Positions 8,975 to 17,032 of a stretch of DNA of 64,000 bases are shown piece by piece. Within the stretch, counting starts at the first letter, position 1; every line of letters begins with the position of its first letter. The position numbers and the translations under genes are program-made. Source of the DNA: Exilibacterium tricleocarpae (GTDB lineage: Bacteria > Pseudomonadota > Gammaproteobacteria > Pseudomonadales > Cellvibrionaceae); contig NZ_ML660103.1 of assembly GCF_007004655.1 (NCBI RefSeq), positions 84,669 to 148,668 of the forward strand, given 5' to 3'. A model generated the notes under the pieces. That model saw only the letters and a program-made list of their open reading frames with translations, was not told the origin of the DNA and ran no database searches.

Positions 8975-9673
8975 TTACACTAAGGGCTCTACGGCGGCCG
9001 GGGCACTGGAAAAATCCGACACCTGGCCGTCGATAATCTGGATGTTGCGCTGGGAGCGCAGCGCCAGCTCCGGATCGTGGGTGACCATCACGATAGTGGT
9101 GCCCTCGCGATTGATACCTTCGAGCAACTCCATGACCTGCCGCGCCATTAACGAATCGAGGTTGCCGGTAGGTTCGTCGGCCAGCAGGAACTTGGGTTCG
9201 CCGGCCAGGGCCCGGGCAATGGCCACGCGCTGCTGTTGGCCGCCGGACAATTGCGCCGGCAGGTGGTTGGCCCGCGCCGCCAGGCCCACCCGTTCGAGCG
9301 CCTGCATAATGCGCCGGCGGCGCTCTTTGGCAGGGAAGCCGCGATAGCGCAGCGGCACGTCGACGTTATCGAATAAATCGAGGTCGGGTATCAGGTTAAA
9401 ACTCTGGAAAATAAAACCGATTTTTTGGTTCCTGAGACGCGAGCGATCATTGTCCGACATCTGGCTGACGTCCTGACCGTCGAGTGAGTAGCGACCGGAA
9501 GAAAACGGCTCCAATAAGCCCGCAATATTCAGAAAAGTGGTTTTCCCCGAACCTGACGGTCCCGTCACGGTAATAAACTCACCCTCCTCAACCTCCAGAT
9601 TGAAGTCTCTCAGCGCGTGGGTTTCGATCAGGTCGGTGGTGAATATCTTGTTGATGGATTGCATCTCGAGCAT
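8975..9673 (-). CDS. ABC transporter ATPase, MacB/LolD type
   Basis: A 232-residue ATP-binding subunit. Walker A is GPSGSGKTTFLN, the Q-loop is FIFQSFNLIPDLD, the signature is LSGGQQQRVAIARAL, and Walker B is FLLADEPTGNLDS followed by the switch histidine in VTHD. The length and the NLDS wording fit the MacB/LolD/FtsE branch. It lies between the fusion protein gene (26-nt gap) and the permeases, giving a four-gene exporter. No outer-membrane TolC gene is present, so a TolC encoded elsewhere would be needed for release outside the cell. Confidence 0.92.
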   Translation of the reverse strand: MLEMQSINKIFTTDLIETHALRDFNLEVEEGEFITVTGPSGSGKTTFLNIAGLLEPFSSGRYSLDGQDVSQMSDNDRSRLRNQKIGFIFQSFNLIPDLDLFDNVDVPLRYRGFPAKERRRRIMQALERVGLAARANHLPAQLSGGQQQRVAIARALAGEPKFLLADEPTGNLDSLMARQVMELLEGINREGTTIVMVTHDPELALRSQRNIQIIDGQVSDFSSAPAAVEPLV

Positions 9674-9699
9674 AAGTGGCTCCCAGTAGTCGCAGTAGC

Positions 9700-10947
9700 T
9701 CAGTTAATTTGAATAGCGTGGTGATCTTTAAAGTCACTGACAGAAGAGGTCACTATTTCATCTCCGGCCACCAGGCCCGAGACAATCTCGACCTTGTCCA
9801 CCGAGCGTGAACCCAGGGTAATGGGCCGGCGCTCGGCAATGCCGTCTTTAATAACGTAGGCGAAGTCACCGGCTTGCAGAAACGGACCCTTTACCACCTG
9901 GATAACATCGGGTCTGCTTTCCAACAATACGCGGGCGGAAATACGCTGGTTTTGGCGTATGTTCAAGTTGCTGTCGTCGAGAAACTGCACCCGGGCTTTC
10001 ACGGTGCTGTTGATGACCTCGGGTGAGACAGAGCGCAATTCGGCCTTGATGTTGGTGGCGCCGATGCGCACTTCCACCGGCATGCCCGGTGCCAGCTCAT
10101 CGGCGTAGGACTCGGCGATATCCAACTCGCCCTCATAGGCCGAGAGATCCACGATAATCAACAGCGGCTCACTCTCGCTGACGTTACTGTCCTGATCCAC
10201 CAGCCAGTTGCCCATCATGCCGTTGACGGGCGCCCGCAGGGTCAACTGCCGCAGGCGGCGTTCGAACTCGTCGACCACCAGCTGCTGGCGCTCCACCGAT
10301 ACCTCCCGGGTCTGGTATTCGAACTCGATCATATCCGAGTTGATCTTCTCGGCACGGGCGGCGTTATCCAGTTCCAGCTCCGCGGTGGCGAGGTCGTCTC
10401 GCGCTTTCTCGTAGTCGAAGGTGGAGATCACTCTGAGGGCGTAGGAGGACTCGGCCCGTTTCAACTCGCGCCTGGCGGCGGTGCGCCGGACGCTGGCCAT
10501 ATCCACGTCTTTTTTCAAGTTGAGTTTCTCCTGGCGTCCCTGCAGGCGCATGCGCTCCAGTTCAATTTTGGCCGTTTGCAGGTTGGCCTTTTCCTGCTCC
10601 AGTTGGCTGATCAACTCGGGGCTCCGCACCCGCGCGACGATATCGCCTTGCGCTACCGGTTCGCCGGGACGTTTGATAAACGTAATCATACCGGTGGCGG
10701 AGCTGTACAACGTGGGGGCATTGGTGGCCACCACCCGGCCGGTGGCGTTGATATCGCGAACCAGCGTATCTCTGAAAACCACGGCGGTGCGGATACTGTC
10801 CCGCGCGACCGAAACGCTGGTACCGGCCCATTGCAGGGCCAGATAAGTCACCGCTACGCCGGCCAGGGCGACAGTGGCCGCGAGTTTGAGGCGGTTTTTC
10901 GGTTTTGGCGCAACGGCCTTGTCCTGGGCGGAAGTGTCTCGAATCAT
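9700..10947 (-). CDS. Periplasmic membrane fusion protein (MacA/HlyD family)
   Basis: A 415-residue adaptor. It has one N-terminal membrane anchor (about 22-42, LAATVALAGVAVTYLALQWAG), a biotinyl-lipoyl half (ATGMITFIKRPGEPVAQGDIVARV), a long helical hairpin (about 110-220, rich in Glu, Arg and Leu), the second lipoyl half (LRAPVNGMMGNW) and beta-barrel domains. Such proteins bridge inner-membrane ABC permeases to TolC. It is the first gene of the exporter operon, and the sigma-54 promoter lies about 90 nt ahead of it. Confidence 0.88.
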   Translation of the reverse strand: MIRDTSAQDKAVAPKPKNRLKLAATVALAGVAVTYLALQWAGTSVSVARDSIRTAVVFRDTLVRDINATGRVVATNAPTLYSSATGMITFIKRPGEPVAQGDIVARVRSPELISQLEQEKANLQTAKIELERMRLQGRQEKLNLKKDVDMASVRRTAARRELKRAESSYALRVISTFDYEKARDDLATAELELDNAARAEKINSDMIEFEYQTREVSVERQQLVVDEFERRLRQLTLRAPVNGMMGNWLVDQDSNVSESEPLLIIVDLSAYEGELDIAESYADELAPGMPVEVRIGATNIKAELRSVSPEVINSTVKARVQFLDDSNLNIRQNQRISARVLLESRPDVIQVVKGPFLQAGDFAYVIKDGIAERRPITLGSRSVDKVEIVSGLVAGDEIVTSSVSDFKDHHAIQIN

Positions 10948-11034
10948 GGTGTTTAATCAACCTGGGCTATAGGGTTTACAGCTACTCAAACGGTGTTTCT
11001 TAACGCACTTGCCAAACTGGCTTTTCATGATGTA

Positions 11035-11051
11035 GACAAAAGCCGTGCCAA
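11035..11051 (-). promoter_or_regulatory. Sigma-54 (-24/-12) promoter of the exporter operon
   Basis: The minus strand reads TGGCACG, then GCTT, then TTGTC. The consensus is TGGCACG-N4-TTGCW, so only the C of the -12 GC is changed. The site lies about 88 nt upstream of the fusion-protein ATG, and the operon neighbourhood encodes a sigma-54 activator, which supports the call. Confidence 0.72.
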
Positions 11052-11117
11052 CTTTCTAATTGTTTGAATTATAAAGAAATACTGGGTTTTAACGGTGTGT
11101 GTTGTTGTCCGTTACCG

Positions 11118-11127
11118 TGTCCGGACA
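11118..11127. promoter_or_regulatory. Palindrome TGTCCGGACA, candidate activator site 1
   Basis: A perfect 10-bp palindrome about 70 nt upstream of the -24 element. Its centre is 22 nt (about two helical turns) from the second site, as expected for cooperative enhancer binding by an NtrC-type activator. Assignment to the regulator at 4633-5985 is inference. Confidence 0.55.
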
Positions 11128-11137
11128 GAACTGTCAG

Positions 11138-11151
11138 GTGTCCGCGGACAC
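11138..11151. promoter_or_regulatory. Palindrome GTGTCCGCGGACAC, candidate activator site 2
   Basis: A perfect 14-bp palindrome sharing the half-site TGTCC/GGACA with site 1 but with a CG pair inserted at the centre. It is on the same helical face as site 1 and about 90 nt upstream of the sigma-54 promoter. Confidence 0.55.
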
Positions 11152-12145
11152 TGTAAAAGAGCGGGTGCCTGTGAGGGGCAGGTGTGGCGGGTGTTTTGCC
11201 AGAGCAGGAGCGGCAGTGTGATCGGGCGTCGGGGGATACTCCTCATGCCGGCAGAATGATCGTGCCGAGGGTCGGCAATTTGCCGAAGTGACATAACGGT
11301 TTGTATTAGCGACTGCCACAGGGAATGTTTGTGTTCAACCTAAATCGGTGAGCGTTACACGCTTCGTGCTAAAAATACCAGCGGCTGTTTTAGTGAAGAG
11401 GTCGTTGCAATAGTAAAGATATCTGACGCCGACAAAAGGCGGCACTGGAAAAATATGCAGACCTTAAAAAAGTGTAAAGCCCGTCTGCCAAAAAGAACTG
11501 TTTTTTAACAAAAGTCCCGGTGCTTTTTTTGCGCCGCAGGGTGCCAGCCTCATTTCAATAGACCCCGATCGATGCAACGCTCGCCGCTCAGCTAGGTTAG
11601 GCGGAAATTTTCATCGGCGTTCTGGCTGCCGGTCCGCCGGCAACTGGGGATAAGTGATTATCGATCTATGCGGAGGTGTGAAGCCTGAGCGTATTTTTTT
11701 GTTCCGGTCTATTACATTTATTAACAGTGTCTTCCTTTCCCAAATCGGTTATTGACACTAATATCTCCGGCAACTCGATAATAGTTAATTTATAAATTAG
11801 GCATCAAATTTTTTACTGGGGAACTTCAAAGATACTTGATCTGAAATAATTGTGTTTCAGTCGCGCATCAGCGTTCGCTGTACAGAACGCGAAGGTGTGG
11901 TCCACCTATCTCATGACTAATTTTTGTTTTTGCTCCACTCTTATCGGTGGTGTGTTGGTTGTGTTCGTTCGAATGACAGACAGGTGGGTTAATGCAATCC
12001 TGTAACACAAGAACCGGAATAGTTGGCCTTTATTGCGAAGTTTCTCGTAAAAATTCCATAGTTGCAGCAATTAACGCAAGCGCCGATTGGTTTATCCAAC
12101 CTATTCAAGCCTATAGACAACTTCACACGTTAGTGGGATATCAAC

Positions 12146-13357
12146 ATGCAAAAGATCGAACAAATGATTCGATTTTCGTCGGATGTGGATGAATACCATG
12201 CATTATTAGCCGATGAAGTGATCGGCAATCTGGCGCAAAAGCGGCTGAAAAGCATTCGTGAAGATGGTTACCGCAGAGATCTTTTAGGCAACAGTTTGCG
12301 AATCACCCCAAGTATTGCTCCCGATCTTTACAGTATCGTTCAAGACGCCCAGAGTAAACTGGGCCTGGAGGAGAAAAAGATCGAAATATACATTTACAGC
12401 AGCCCGGAACCGAATGCCTCCTGCGCCTATCTCGGCGGTGAGCGCGTTATCCTGACGTTTAGCTCCGGTTTGCTCAAAACCATGAACAGAGACGAGCTTA
12501 AGTTCGTTGCCGGGCATGAATTGGGCCACTCATTGTTTAAACACAGCGCCCTGCCTTTTCACGGTATTTTGGAAAGTGGTGAACTCAGTGCCGAAAGTGC
12601 CATGCGGCTGATGGCTTGGAGTCGCCGCGCTGAGGTGTCGGCAGACCGCGCGGGGCTTTACGTCTGCCAGGACCCCGAGGCGGCCATCAGTTCTTTTTTA
12701 AAGCTGTCCTGCGGTGTTTCCTATCCAATTATCAGCTTTGATTTAAGGGAATATTCCAAACAGATTCAGGATCTGGAGGAAATGGCGGACAACCTGGCGG
12801 ATACCTCACACTGCTACTCCAGCCACCCTTTCAACCCCATCAGGGTGGTGGCGGTCGAGCTGTATTCACGCTCCCGCGACTTTCACCGGCTAACCGGGCA
12901 GGGCAGTGGCATGCTGACCATTGATCAGGTAGACGAGGAGATCAATAAAGTACTCAGCTTTATGGAGCCTGTTCCCAAGGATAAAGAAAAAGAGATTATC
13001 GATGAGTGCGTATTCTGGGCCGGTGCGTGGATCGCCCATGCCGACGGCGAGTTTGTCGAGGTGGAAGCCGAGAATTTAAAGCAACAAATCGACAGCGCTG
13101 TCTTCGCCCGGCACATTGGGTTGCTCGAGCAGGTGGACGATCCCGGCGCACTGGCTCGGGAAAGGTTTTTCAACAGCGTCAAGCCACTGAAGACTCTGCC
13201 GGCACCGGATCGCTGTTCAATTGTTCAGCGCCTGGTAGTGGTCGCCCGCGCGGATCAGCGGATGGATGACAAAGAGTTCGACGTTTTAAATACAGTCTGT
13301 GACGAGTTAGCGGTAGAGCGGTCTTTTGTTCAACAAATTCTGATGTTTTTGAATTAA
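12146..13357 (+). CDS. Cytosolic M48-type metallopeptidase with TerB-like C-terminus
   Basis: A 403-residue protein with no signal peptide or membrane helix. The zinc motif HELGH is at residues 124-128, with the third ligand Glu163 and Asp167 in EVSAD, as in M48 peptidases. The C-terminal 120 residues (CVFWAGAWIAHADGEFVEVE, then VVVARADQRMDDKEFDVL) look like two TerB-type helical repeats with acidic metal-binding positions. M48 proteases usually sit in or at membranes, so a soluble form with a TerB tail is unusual. It heads a four-gene cluster (11 nt to the next gene). The substrate is unknown. Confidence 0.8.
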   Translation: MQKIEQMIRFSSDVDEYHALLADEVIGNLAQKRLKSIREDGYRRDLLGNSLRITPSIAPDLYSIVQDAQSKLGLEEKKIEIYIYSSPEPNASCAYLGGERVILTFSSGLLKTMNRDELKFVAGHELGHSLFKHSALPFHGILESGELSAESAMRLMAWSRRAEVSADRAGLYVCQDPEAAISSFLKLSCGVSYPIISFDLREYSKQIQDLEEMADNLADTSHCYSSHPFNPIRVVAVELYSRSRDFHRLTGQGSGMLTIDQVDEEINKVLSFMEPVPKDKEKEIIDECVFWAGAWIAHADGEFVEVEAENLKQQIDSAVFARHIGLLEQVDDPGALARERFFNSVKPLKTLPAPDRCSIVQRLVVVARADQRMDDKEFDVLNTVCDELAVERSFVQQILMFLN

Positions 13358-13368
13358 GGAAGGTGAAT

Positions 13369-13929
13369 ATGGTGGGGAGATTGTTGAGAAGCTTTCTGGC
13401 TGATCCGAGACGCTTTGATATTTTCGGACTGCACAGGCTGGGTATTTTTAGAGGAATGATCAAAGGCTGGATAGCAGACGGAGAGCTTAGCCTGAACCCC
13501 TATCCGACACCGTTTACTAAAAAGATACTGGCTTTAAGCACGGAGTTGGACTGGAAAATCAATATCCTGTCCGAGGATAATATCGTTATTAACTTCGGGC
13601 TGGATGAGGAACGCAGTCAACTGGTTTTTGTGTTTTTGGCCGGTACCATTGCCGATACGCATATCGTGCAGGTCAGTTCGCCGGCGGCCAAACTGAGCGA
13701 TATCGAAGGGGGGATAAGTCAGGAGCTGGGCAACGAGTTGCTTGAGGACAACGCCCGTGCCACAAACTTCGGCTGGGCCATCGCCACCAGCAAAGACAGC
13801 GATCTCCTGGTGGCTACAGCGGACCTGGCTCTGGAAACCATCGATGTGGAAGAGCTGCGTGCGGCGGTGCTCAATGTGGCGATAGTGGCCGATAAGATGG
13901 AGGAACGTTTTGGTCTCGATAATTTCTGA
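13369..13929 (+). CDS. Conserved hypothetical protein, paralogue of the next gene
   Basis: A 186-residue soluble protein of unknown function. Residues from about 50 to the end resemble the whole of the next protein (14015-14458). Both share a beta-rich part and an end of the form D-x-(E/D)-E-L-(R/K)-x-A-V-x-x-V-A, then (A/V)-D-x-M-E-(E/K), and finish G-(L/V)-DNF. The layout recalls YbjN/type III chaperone-like folds, but that is only an impression. I place the start at ATG 13369 because GGAAGG lies just ahead; GTG 13363 is the alternative. The extra N-terminus (GRLLRSFLADPRRFDIFGLHR) is basic and amphipathic. Confidence 0.7.
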   Translation: MVGRLLRSFLADPRRFDIFGLHRLGIFRGMIKGWIADGELSLNPYPTPFTKKILALSTELDWKINILSEDNIVINFGLDEERSQLVFVFLAGTIADTHIVQVSSPAAKLSDIEGGISQELGNELLEDNARATNFGWAIATSKDSDLLVATADLALETIDVEELRAAVLNVAIVADKMEERFGLDNF

Positions 13930-14014
13930 AATTGTGCCCGTTGTGTTTGCTCTGTCGTTGAACCCTTTTTGAATCGTTAGTTGAGCTTTTGTCGAATCAG
14001 GCTATGGAATTACT

Positions 14015-14458
14015 ATGTCTCAATTTTTAACCAAGATTAAGTCCTATGCGAAAGACCTGCAATGGGACGATTCACTGCAGCAGGTAAGTGAGCGCTTTCT
14101 GCGCCTGGGTTTCAATATGGGAGAAGGGCGCACCCAAATGGTTATCATTATTCACTATCCCGATGACGACCAGCAAAACAACGGTGTGATCGAGGTATCC
14201 TCCGCCGTGGTAAAAATGGACGGTATGCCGGACGGTAAACTGGGCGCTGAAATGGCGCGGAAACTGTTGCGGGAGAATGCTTCCTACGGTTTTGCCAACT
14301 GGGCGATTCAGGATATACCCTCGGAGGGGCGCTATCTGATCGCGACCTCCGGCTGGTTGCTTGACGAACTCGACCTGGATGAATTGAAACTGGCCGTCCA
14401 TATCGTCGCCAAAATGGCTGACGATATGGAGAAAACGCTCGGTGTCGATAACTTCTAA
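14015..14458 (+). CDS. Conserved hypothetical protein, YbjN-like (tentative)
   Basis: A 147-residue soluble protein, paralogous to the product of 13369-13929 and ending GVDNF where that ends GLDNF. It has alternating strands and helices (MVIIIHYPDDD, NGVIEVSSAVV, YLIATSGWLLDELDLDEL) and a final long helix. No catalytic motif is visible. The tandem pair suggests duplication within this cluster. A chaperone- or adaptor-like role for the M48 protein is conceivable but not shown. Confidence 0.7.
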   Translation: MSQFLTKIKSYAKDLQWDDSLQQVSERFLRLGFNMGEGRTQMVIIIHYPDDDQQNNGVIEVSSAVVKMDGMPDGKLGAEMARKLLRENASYGFANWAIQDIPSEGRYLIATSGWLLDELDLDELKLAVHIVAKMADDMEKTLGVDNF

Positions 14459-14480
14459 CCGATAACAAGATAGAGCGACA

Positions 14481-15017
14481 ATGAGCGTAAAAACGATTGA
14501 TAAAGAGTTCTGGTTGGGGCATATATTCACCCTGGTGGCGACCGTGCTGGGTGTTTACCTGGCTGCGAATTCGGGTTTCGAGAAGGCTGTGGAGTTCGAT
14601 CTTATGCAGCGCGAGCGCGACAGCTACTATATACAGATCGCCCTGTTGAACGAACTCAAAGGCAATGCCGATGCTATAGACAGTTGGCTGGACGAATTCG
14701 ACCGCGATGAAAATCGGGATGATATGCACTTGCGCAAGGAAAAGTACCGGTTGAATCAGTTTTTCTGGGACACCATCCCCGAGAGTTCGGCGGTGTTTGA
14801 AGTGCCTTACCCGCGTATCGGCCAGGTGTCTGAATTCTATGATACTGCCCAGTATCAACTGGATATTCTGTTGTCGGGTAATCCGTTCGAAGCACCGAAA
14901 GCAGCGCTGAAACTGCGTGCGCTTACCAAGCAACTGCGCACGGACTTTTTGAGCCGGTTTGAGCAGCAACTCAGCGATCTCAGGCGCGAGATAGAGAGGG
15001 GAGGTGTCTCGATTTAG
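14481..15017 (+). CDS. Small membrane-anchored hypothetical protein
   Basis: A 178-residue protein with one likely N-terminal membrane helix (about 11-30, LGHIFTLVATVLGVYLAANS). The rest is charged and mostly helical (LMQRERDSYYIQIALLNELKG, then FLSRFEQQLSDLRREIER). It starts 22 nt after the previous gene and ends the M48 cluster. I do not recognise the family. It could provide the membrane anchor for the otherwise soluble products of the cluster. Confidence 0.65.
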   Translation: MSVKTIDKEFWLGHIFTLVATVLGVYLAANSGFEKAVEFDLMQRERDSYYIQIALLNELKGNADAIDSWLDEFDRDENRDDMHLRKEKYRLNQFFWDTIPESSAVFEVPYPRIGQVSEFYDTAQYQLDILLSGNPFEAPKAALKLRALTKQLRTDFLSRFEQQLSDLRREIERGGVSI

Positions 15018-15649
15018 GGGCATAACTGCTGTCTGTGTGCAGATGCTGTTCTCTTTCCAGGTCATGCCGCTTGATTGAATAGTCTCTCCATTGGGCCGCA
15101 CGCCGGCGGTTAAAACTTCGGCACTTTCACCCAGGGTAGTCGCCGCCGGGATGTCGGCCGTGAGAGGGGGTGGCCAGCAGACCGGTAAGCGGCACTTATA
15201 AGTGCTGAGGTGTGAAAGGCATGCTGTCTCTTTGGCGGTCGTGGTAACTGTTGGCCGCTGTTTCGAGCCTGCCGCTGCCTGCCGCCGGCAAACACCGATC
15301 GACCGGGTAACCCGCTGCGGGCCGACGGCGGCTATCGCTGCATCCGCAGTTATTGTTTTACCTGTATTTATCGCCTATTATTTATCCGCATACGCTAGTG
15401 ATAATCCTGCTGCTGAATAATCCAGGGCCGGGTTGGACGTTTTTTAGCAATTCTGCACATCTACTGATCTGTTTTGCGGACAATCTCCGCATAAGGGCGA
15501 TGATGAGATTGATCGAATTGGCGGTACCGGTGGTAAAAAAGCGCACGGCAGGGCGCGCATGACCCCGTTACCCGATCCCGGTCCCGGTTGGTTGGAGCGG
15601 TTGGTCGGGGGCCGGTTGCTTGGAGACCGGTTGAGTTAGAGGAGTAGTA
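15018..15649. other. Intergenic region ahead of the mrp operon
   Basis: No supported gene. It contains a 14-bp palindrome GCACTTATAAGTGC at 15192-15205. Just before the first mrp-operon gene there are four direct CGGTTG words at 15585, 15598, 15613 and 15628. A 72-codon frame at 15202-15420 has no ribosome site and is not called. Confidence 0.45.
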
Positions 15650-15922
15650 ATGATCACGAAAATCATAATAACAGGCGTTTTCGCCCTGGCGTTACTGCAC
15701 CCGACACAGCAGGCCACAGCGGTCGAGGCGCTGTCGACGCAGGAGCCTGCCGAGCATTGTGTGCACTACTTCGATGACAAAGACGGGAAAGATGCCATTT
15801 TCGGCATCCGCCACAGCCGGGGTCTTATCGATGAGCAACAACCGGCCCGGGACGCAGTTTTCTCTACCTTGCGCGCGGAGTATTCCCGCAAGTCTGACAC
15901 GACGGATGAGCCCGGGCGGTGA
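15650..15922 (+). CDS. Small secreted hypothetical protein leading the mrp operon
   Basis: A 90-residue protein with a clear signal peptide (about 1-24, IIITGVFALALLHPTQQATA) and a polar mature part rich in Asp, Arg and His (HYFDDKDGKDAIFGIRHSRG). The ATG has a strong AGAGGAG ribosome site. Its stop overlaps the mrpE start by 4 nt (GTGA), so the two are translationally coupled. I do not recognise it; a periplasmic partner of the antiporter is possible. Confidence 0.6.
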   Translation: MITKIIITGVFALALLHPTQQATAVEALSTQEPAEHCVHYFDDKDGKDAIFGIRHSRGLIDEQQPARDAVFSTLRAEYSRKSDTTDEPGR

Positions 15923-16413
15923 GTCGCCGGCCCGCGCTTACGGCGAGAATACTGCTTCTTCTCGTCCTACTGGTTATCGCCTGGCTGCTGTGGTCGGGCC
16001 TGTATAAGCCGCTGTTGCTTGCACTCGGCGCATTTTCCTGCCTGATTACCGTTTATCTCGCCCGTCGCATGGGCTACTTCGAGAACGATCTTTTCGCGCT
16101 GCGCTTCGGCCCGCGGTTGTTTCATTATTGGGGTTGGCTGGCAAAAGAGGTCGTTCGCTCCAGTATGGAAGTCACCCGTATCGTGCTCGATCCGCGTTTA
16201 CCCATCAGTCCCCAGGTGGTCGATGTTAAAGCCACTTGCAAGCACCCTGTCAGCCAGGCGTTACTCGGTAATTCCATCACCTTGACGCCGGGCACACTGA
16301 CTGTCGATCTCCACAATGGTGTTATCAAGGTCCACTGTCTCACGCGCAGTGGCGCCGAGGGTTTGATGGCGGGCGAAATGGATCGGCGTGTCGCGGCACT
16401 GGAGGAAAATTGA
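15919..16413 (+). CDS. mrpE: Mrp Na+/H+ antiporter subunit E
   Basis: A 164-residue membrane protein with N-terminal helices (ILLLLVLLVIAWLLWSGLY, LLLALGAFSCLITVYLARRM) and the conserved MrpE cytosolic part (RFGPRLFHYWGWLAKEVVRSS, then GNSITLTPGTLTVDL). MrpE is a structural subunit of the multi-protein Mrp antiporter in the inner membrane. The start is GTG, overlapping the preceding stop. Confidence 0.9.
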   Translation: MSRRPALTARILLLLVLLVIAWLLWSGLYKPLLLALGAFSCLITVYLARRMGYFENDLFALRFGPRLFHYWGWLAKEVVRSSMEVTRIVLDPRLPISPQVVDVKATCKHPVSQALLGNSITLTPGTLTVDLHNGVIKVHCLTRSGAEGLMAGEMDRRVAALEEN

Positions 16414-16415
16414 CA

Positions 16416-16700
16416 GTGTACTACGTTGTTACTATAGCAACCGTACTGACCATGGCCCTGGCGCTGGTGCGGGCATTGCTCGGGCCCAGTATTTACGACC
16501 GCCTGCTGGCGGTAAATATGTTTGGCACTAAAACCGTGTTGTTGCTGTCGCTGATCGCCTTTCTCTACGGCCGGCCGGACTTTCTCGATCTGGCGCTGGC
16601 CTATGCGCTGATCAACTTTATCGGGGTGCTGGCGGTGCTTGAATTCATTCGCCAGCGCACAGCGCGCAACCTGGCCAGAGGGGAGAACGAAGGGTTATGA
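16416..16700 (+). CDS. mrpF: Mrp Na+/H+ antiporter subunit F
   Basis: About 94 residues with three membrane helices and the MrpF words RALLGPSIYDRLLAVN and KTVLLLSLIAFLYGR. I prefer GTG 16416, 9 nt after GGAGGA, over TTG 16410, which is only 3 nt from it. The gene overlaps mrpG by an ATGA. Confidence 0.88.
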   Translation: MYYVVTIATVLTMALALVRALLGPSIYDRLLAVNMFGTKTVLLLSLIAFLYGRPDFLDLALAYALINFIGVLAVLEFIRQRTARNLARGENEGL

Positions 16701-17032
16701 CAATCGACATGCTCATCGATATCGGCAGTTGGGTGCTTTTGTCGCTCGGCGGCTTCTTTGTTTTTGTCGGTGGGGTCGGGGTGCTGCGTATGCCCAATCT
16801 GTACACCCGCATGCACGCGGCGAGTGTGACCGACACTATGGGGGCGATCCTGATCATCGTCGGTATCATGTTGCAAGCCGGTGCCTCGCTGGCGACCGTC
16901 AAGCTTGCGGCGATCCTGCTGTTTTTACTGCTGACCAGCCCCACTGCCTCGAATGCGCTGGCCAGTGCCGCGCTGCTGGCGGGTTTGCGACCCAGTGAGT
17001 CCACAGCGGCGGATACGGAGCGCCACCAGTGA
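16697..17032 (+). CDS. mrpG: Mrp Na+/H+ antiporter subunit G
   Basis: A 111-residue, three-helix protein with the MrpG signature GGVGVLRMPNLYTRMHAASVTDTMGA spread over residues 24-49 and KLAAILLFLLLTSPTASNAL near the end. MrpG is a small structural subunit of the Mrp antiporter. It overlaps mrpF and the mrpB-type gene by 4 nt on each side. Confidence 0.92.
   Translation: MTIDMLIDIGSWVLLSLGGFFVFVGGVGVLRMPNLYTRMHAASVTDTMGAILIIVGIMLQAGASLATVKLAAILLFLLLTSPTASNALASAALLAGLRPSESTAADTERHQ

Larger units (their letters stand above)
10948..12145. other. 1.2-kb divergent intergenic region
   Basis: No convincing gene is seen in this stretch between the exporter (minus) and the M48 peptidase gene (plus). 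The left 200 nt hold the sigma-54 promoter and two palindromes. A weak sigma-70-like pair, TTGACA at 11752 and GATAAT at 11777 with a long 19-nt spacer, faces the peptidase gene. A 66-codon frame at 11992-12192 has no good ribosome site, overlaps the peptidase start and is not called. Confidence 0.5.

Noticed and set aside
11992..12192. 66-codon frame ahead of the M48 peptidase
   Set aside because: It overlaps the peptidase start in another frame, lacks a ribosome site and shows no motif.
15202..15420. 72-codon frame upstream of the mrp operon with a hydrophobic stretch
   Set aside because: No ribosome site, unusual composition and no operon context; the hydrophobic run is weak evidence alone.
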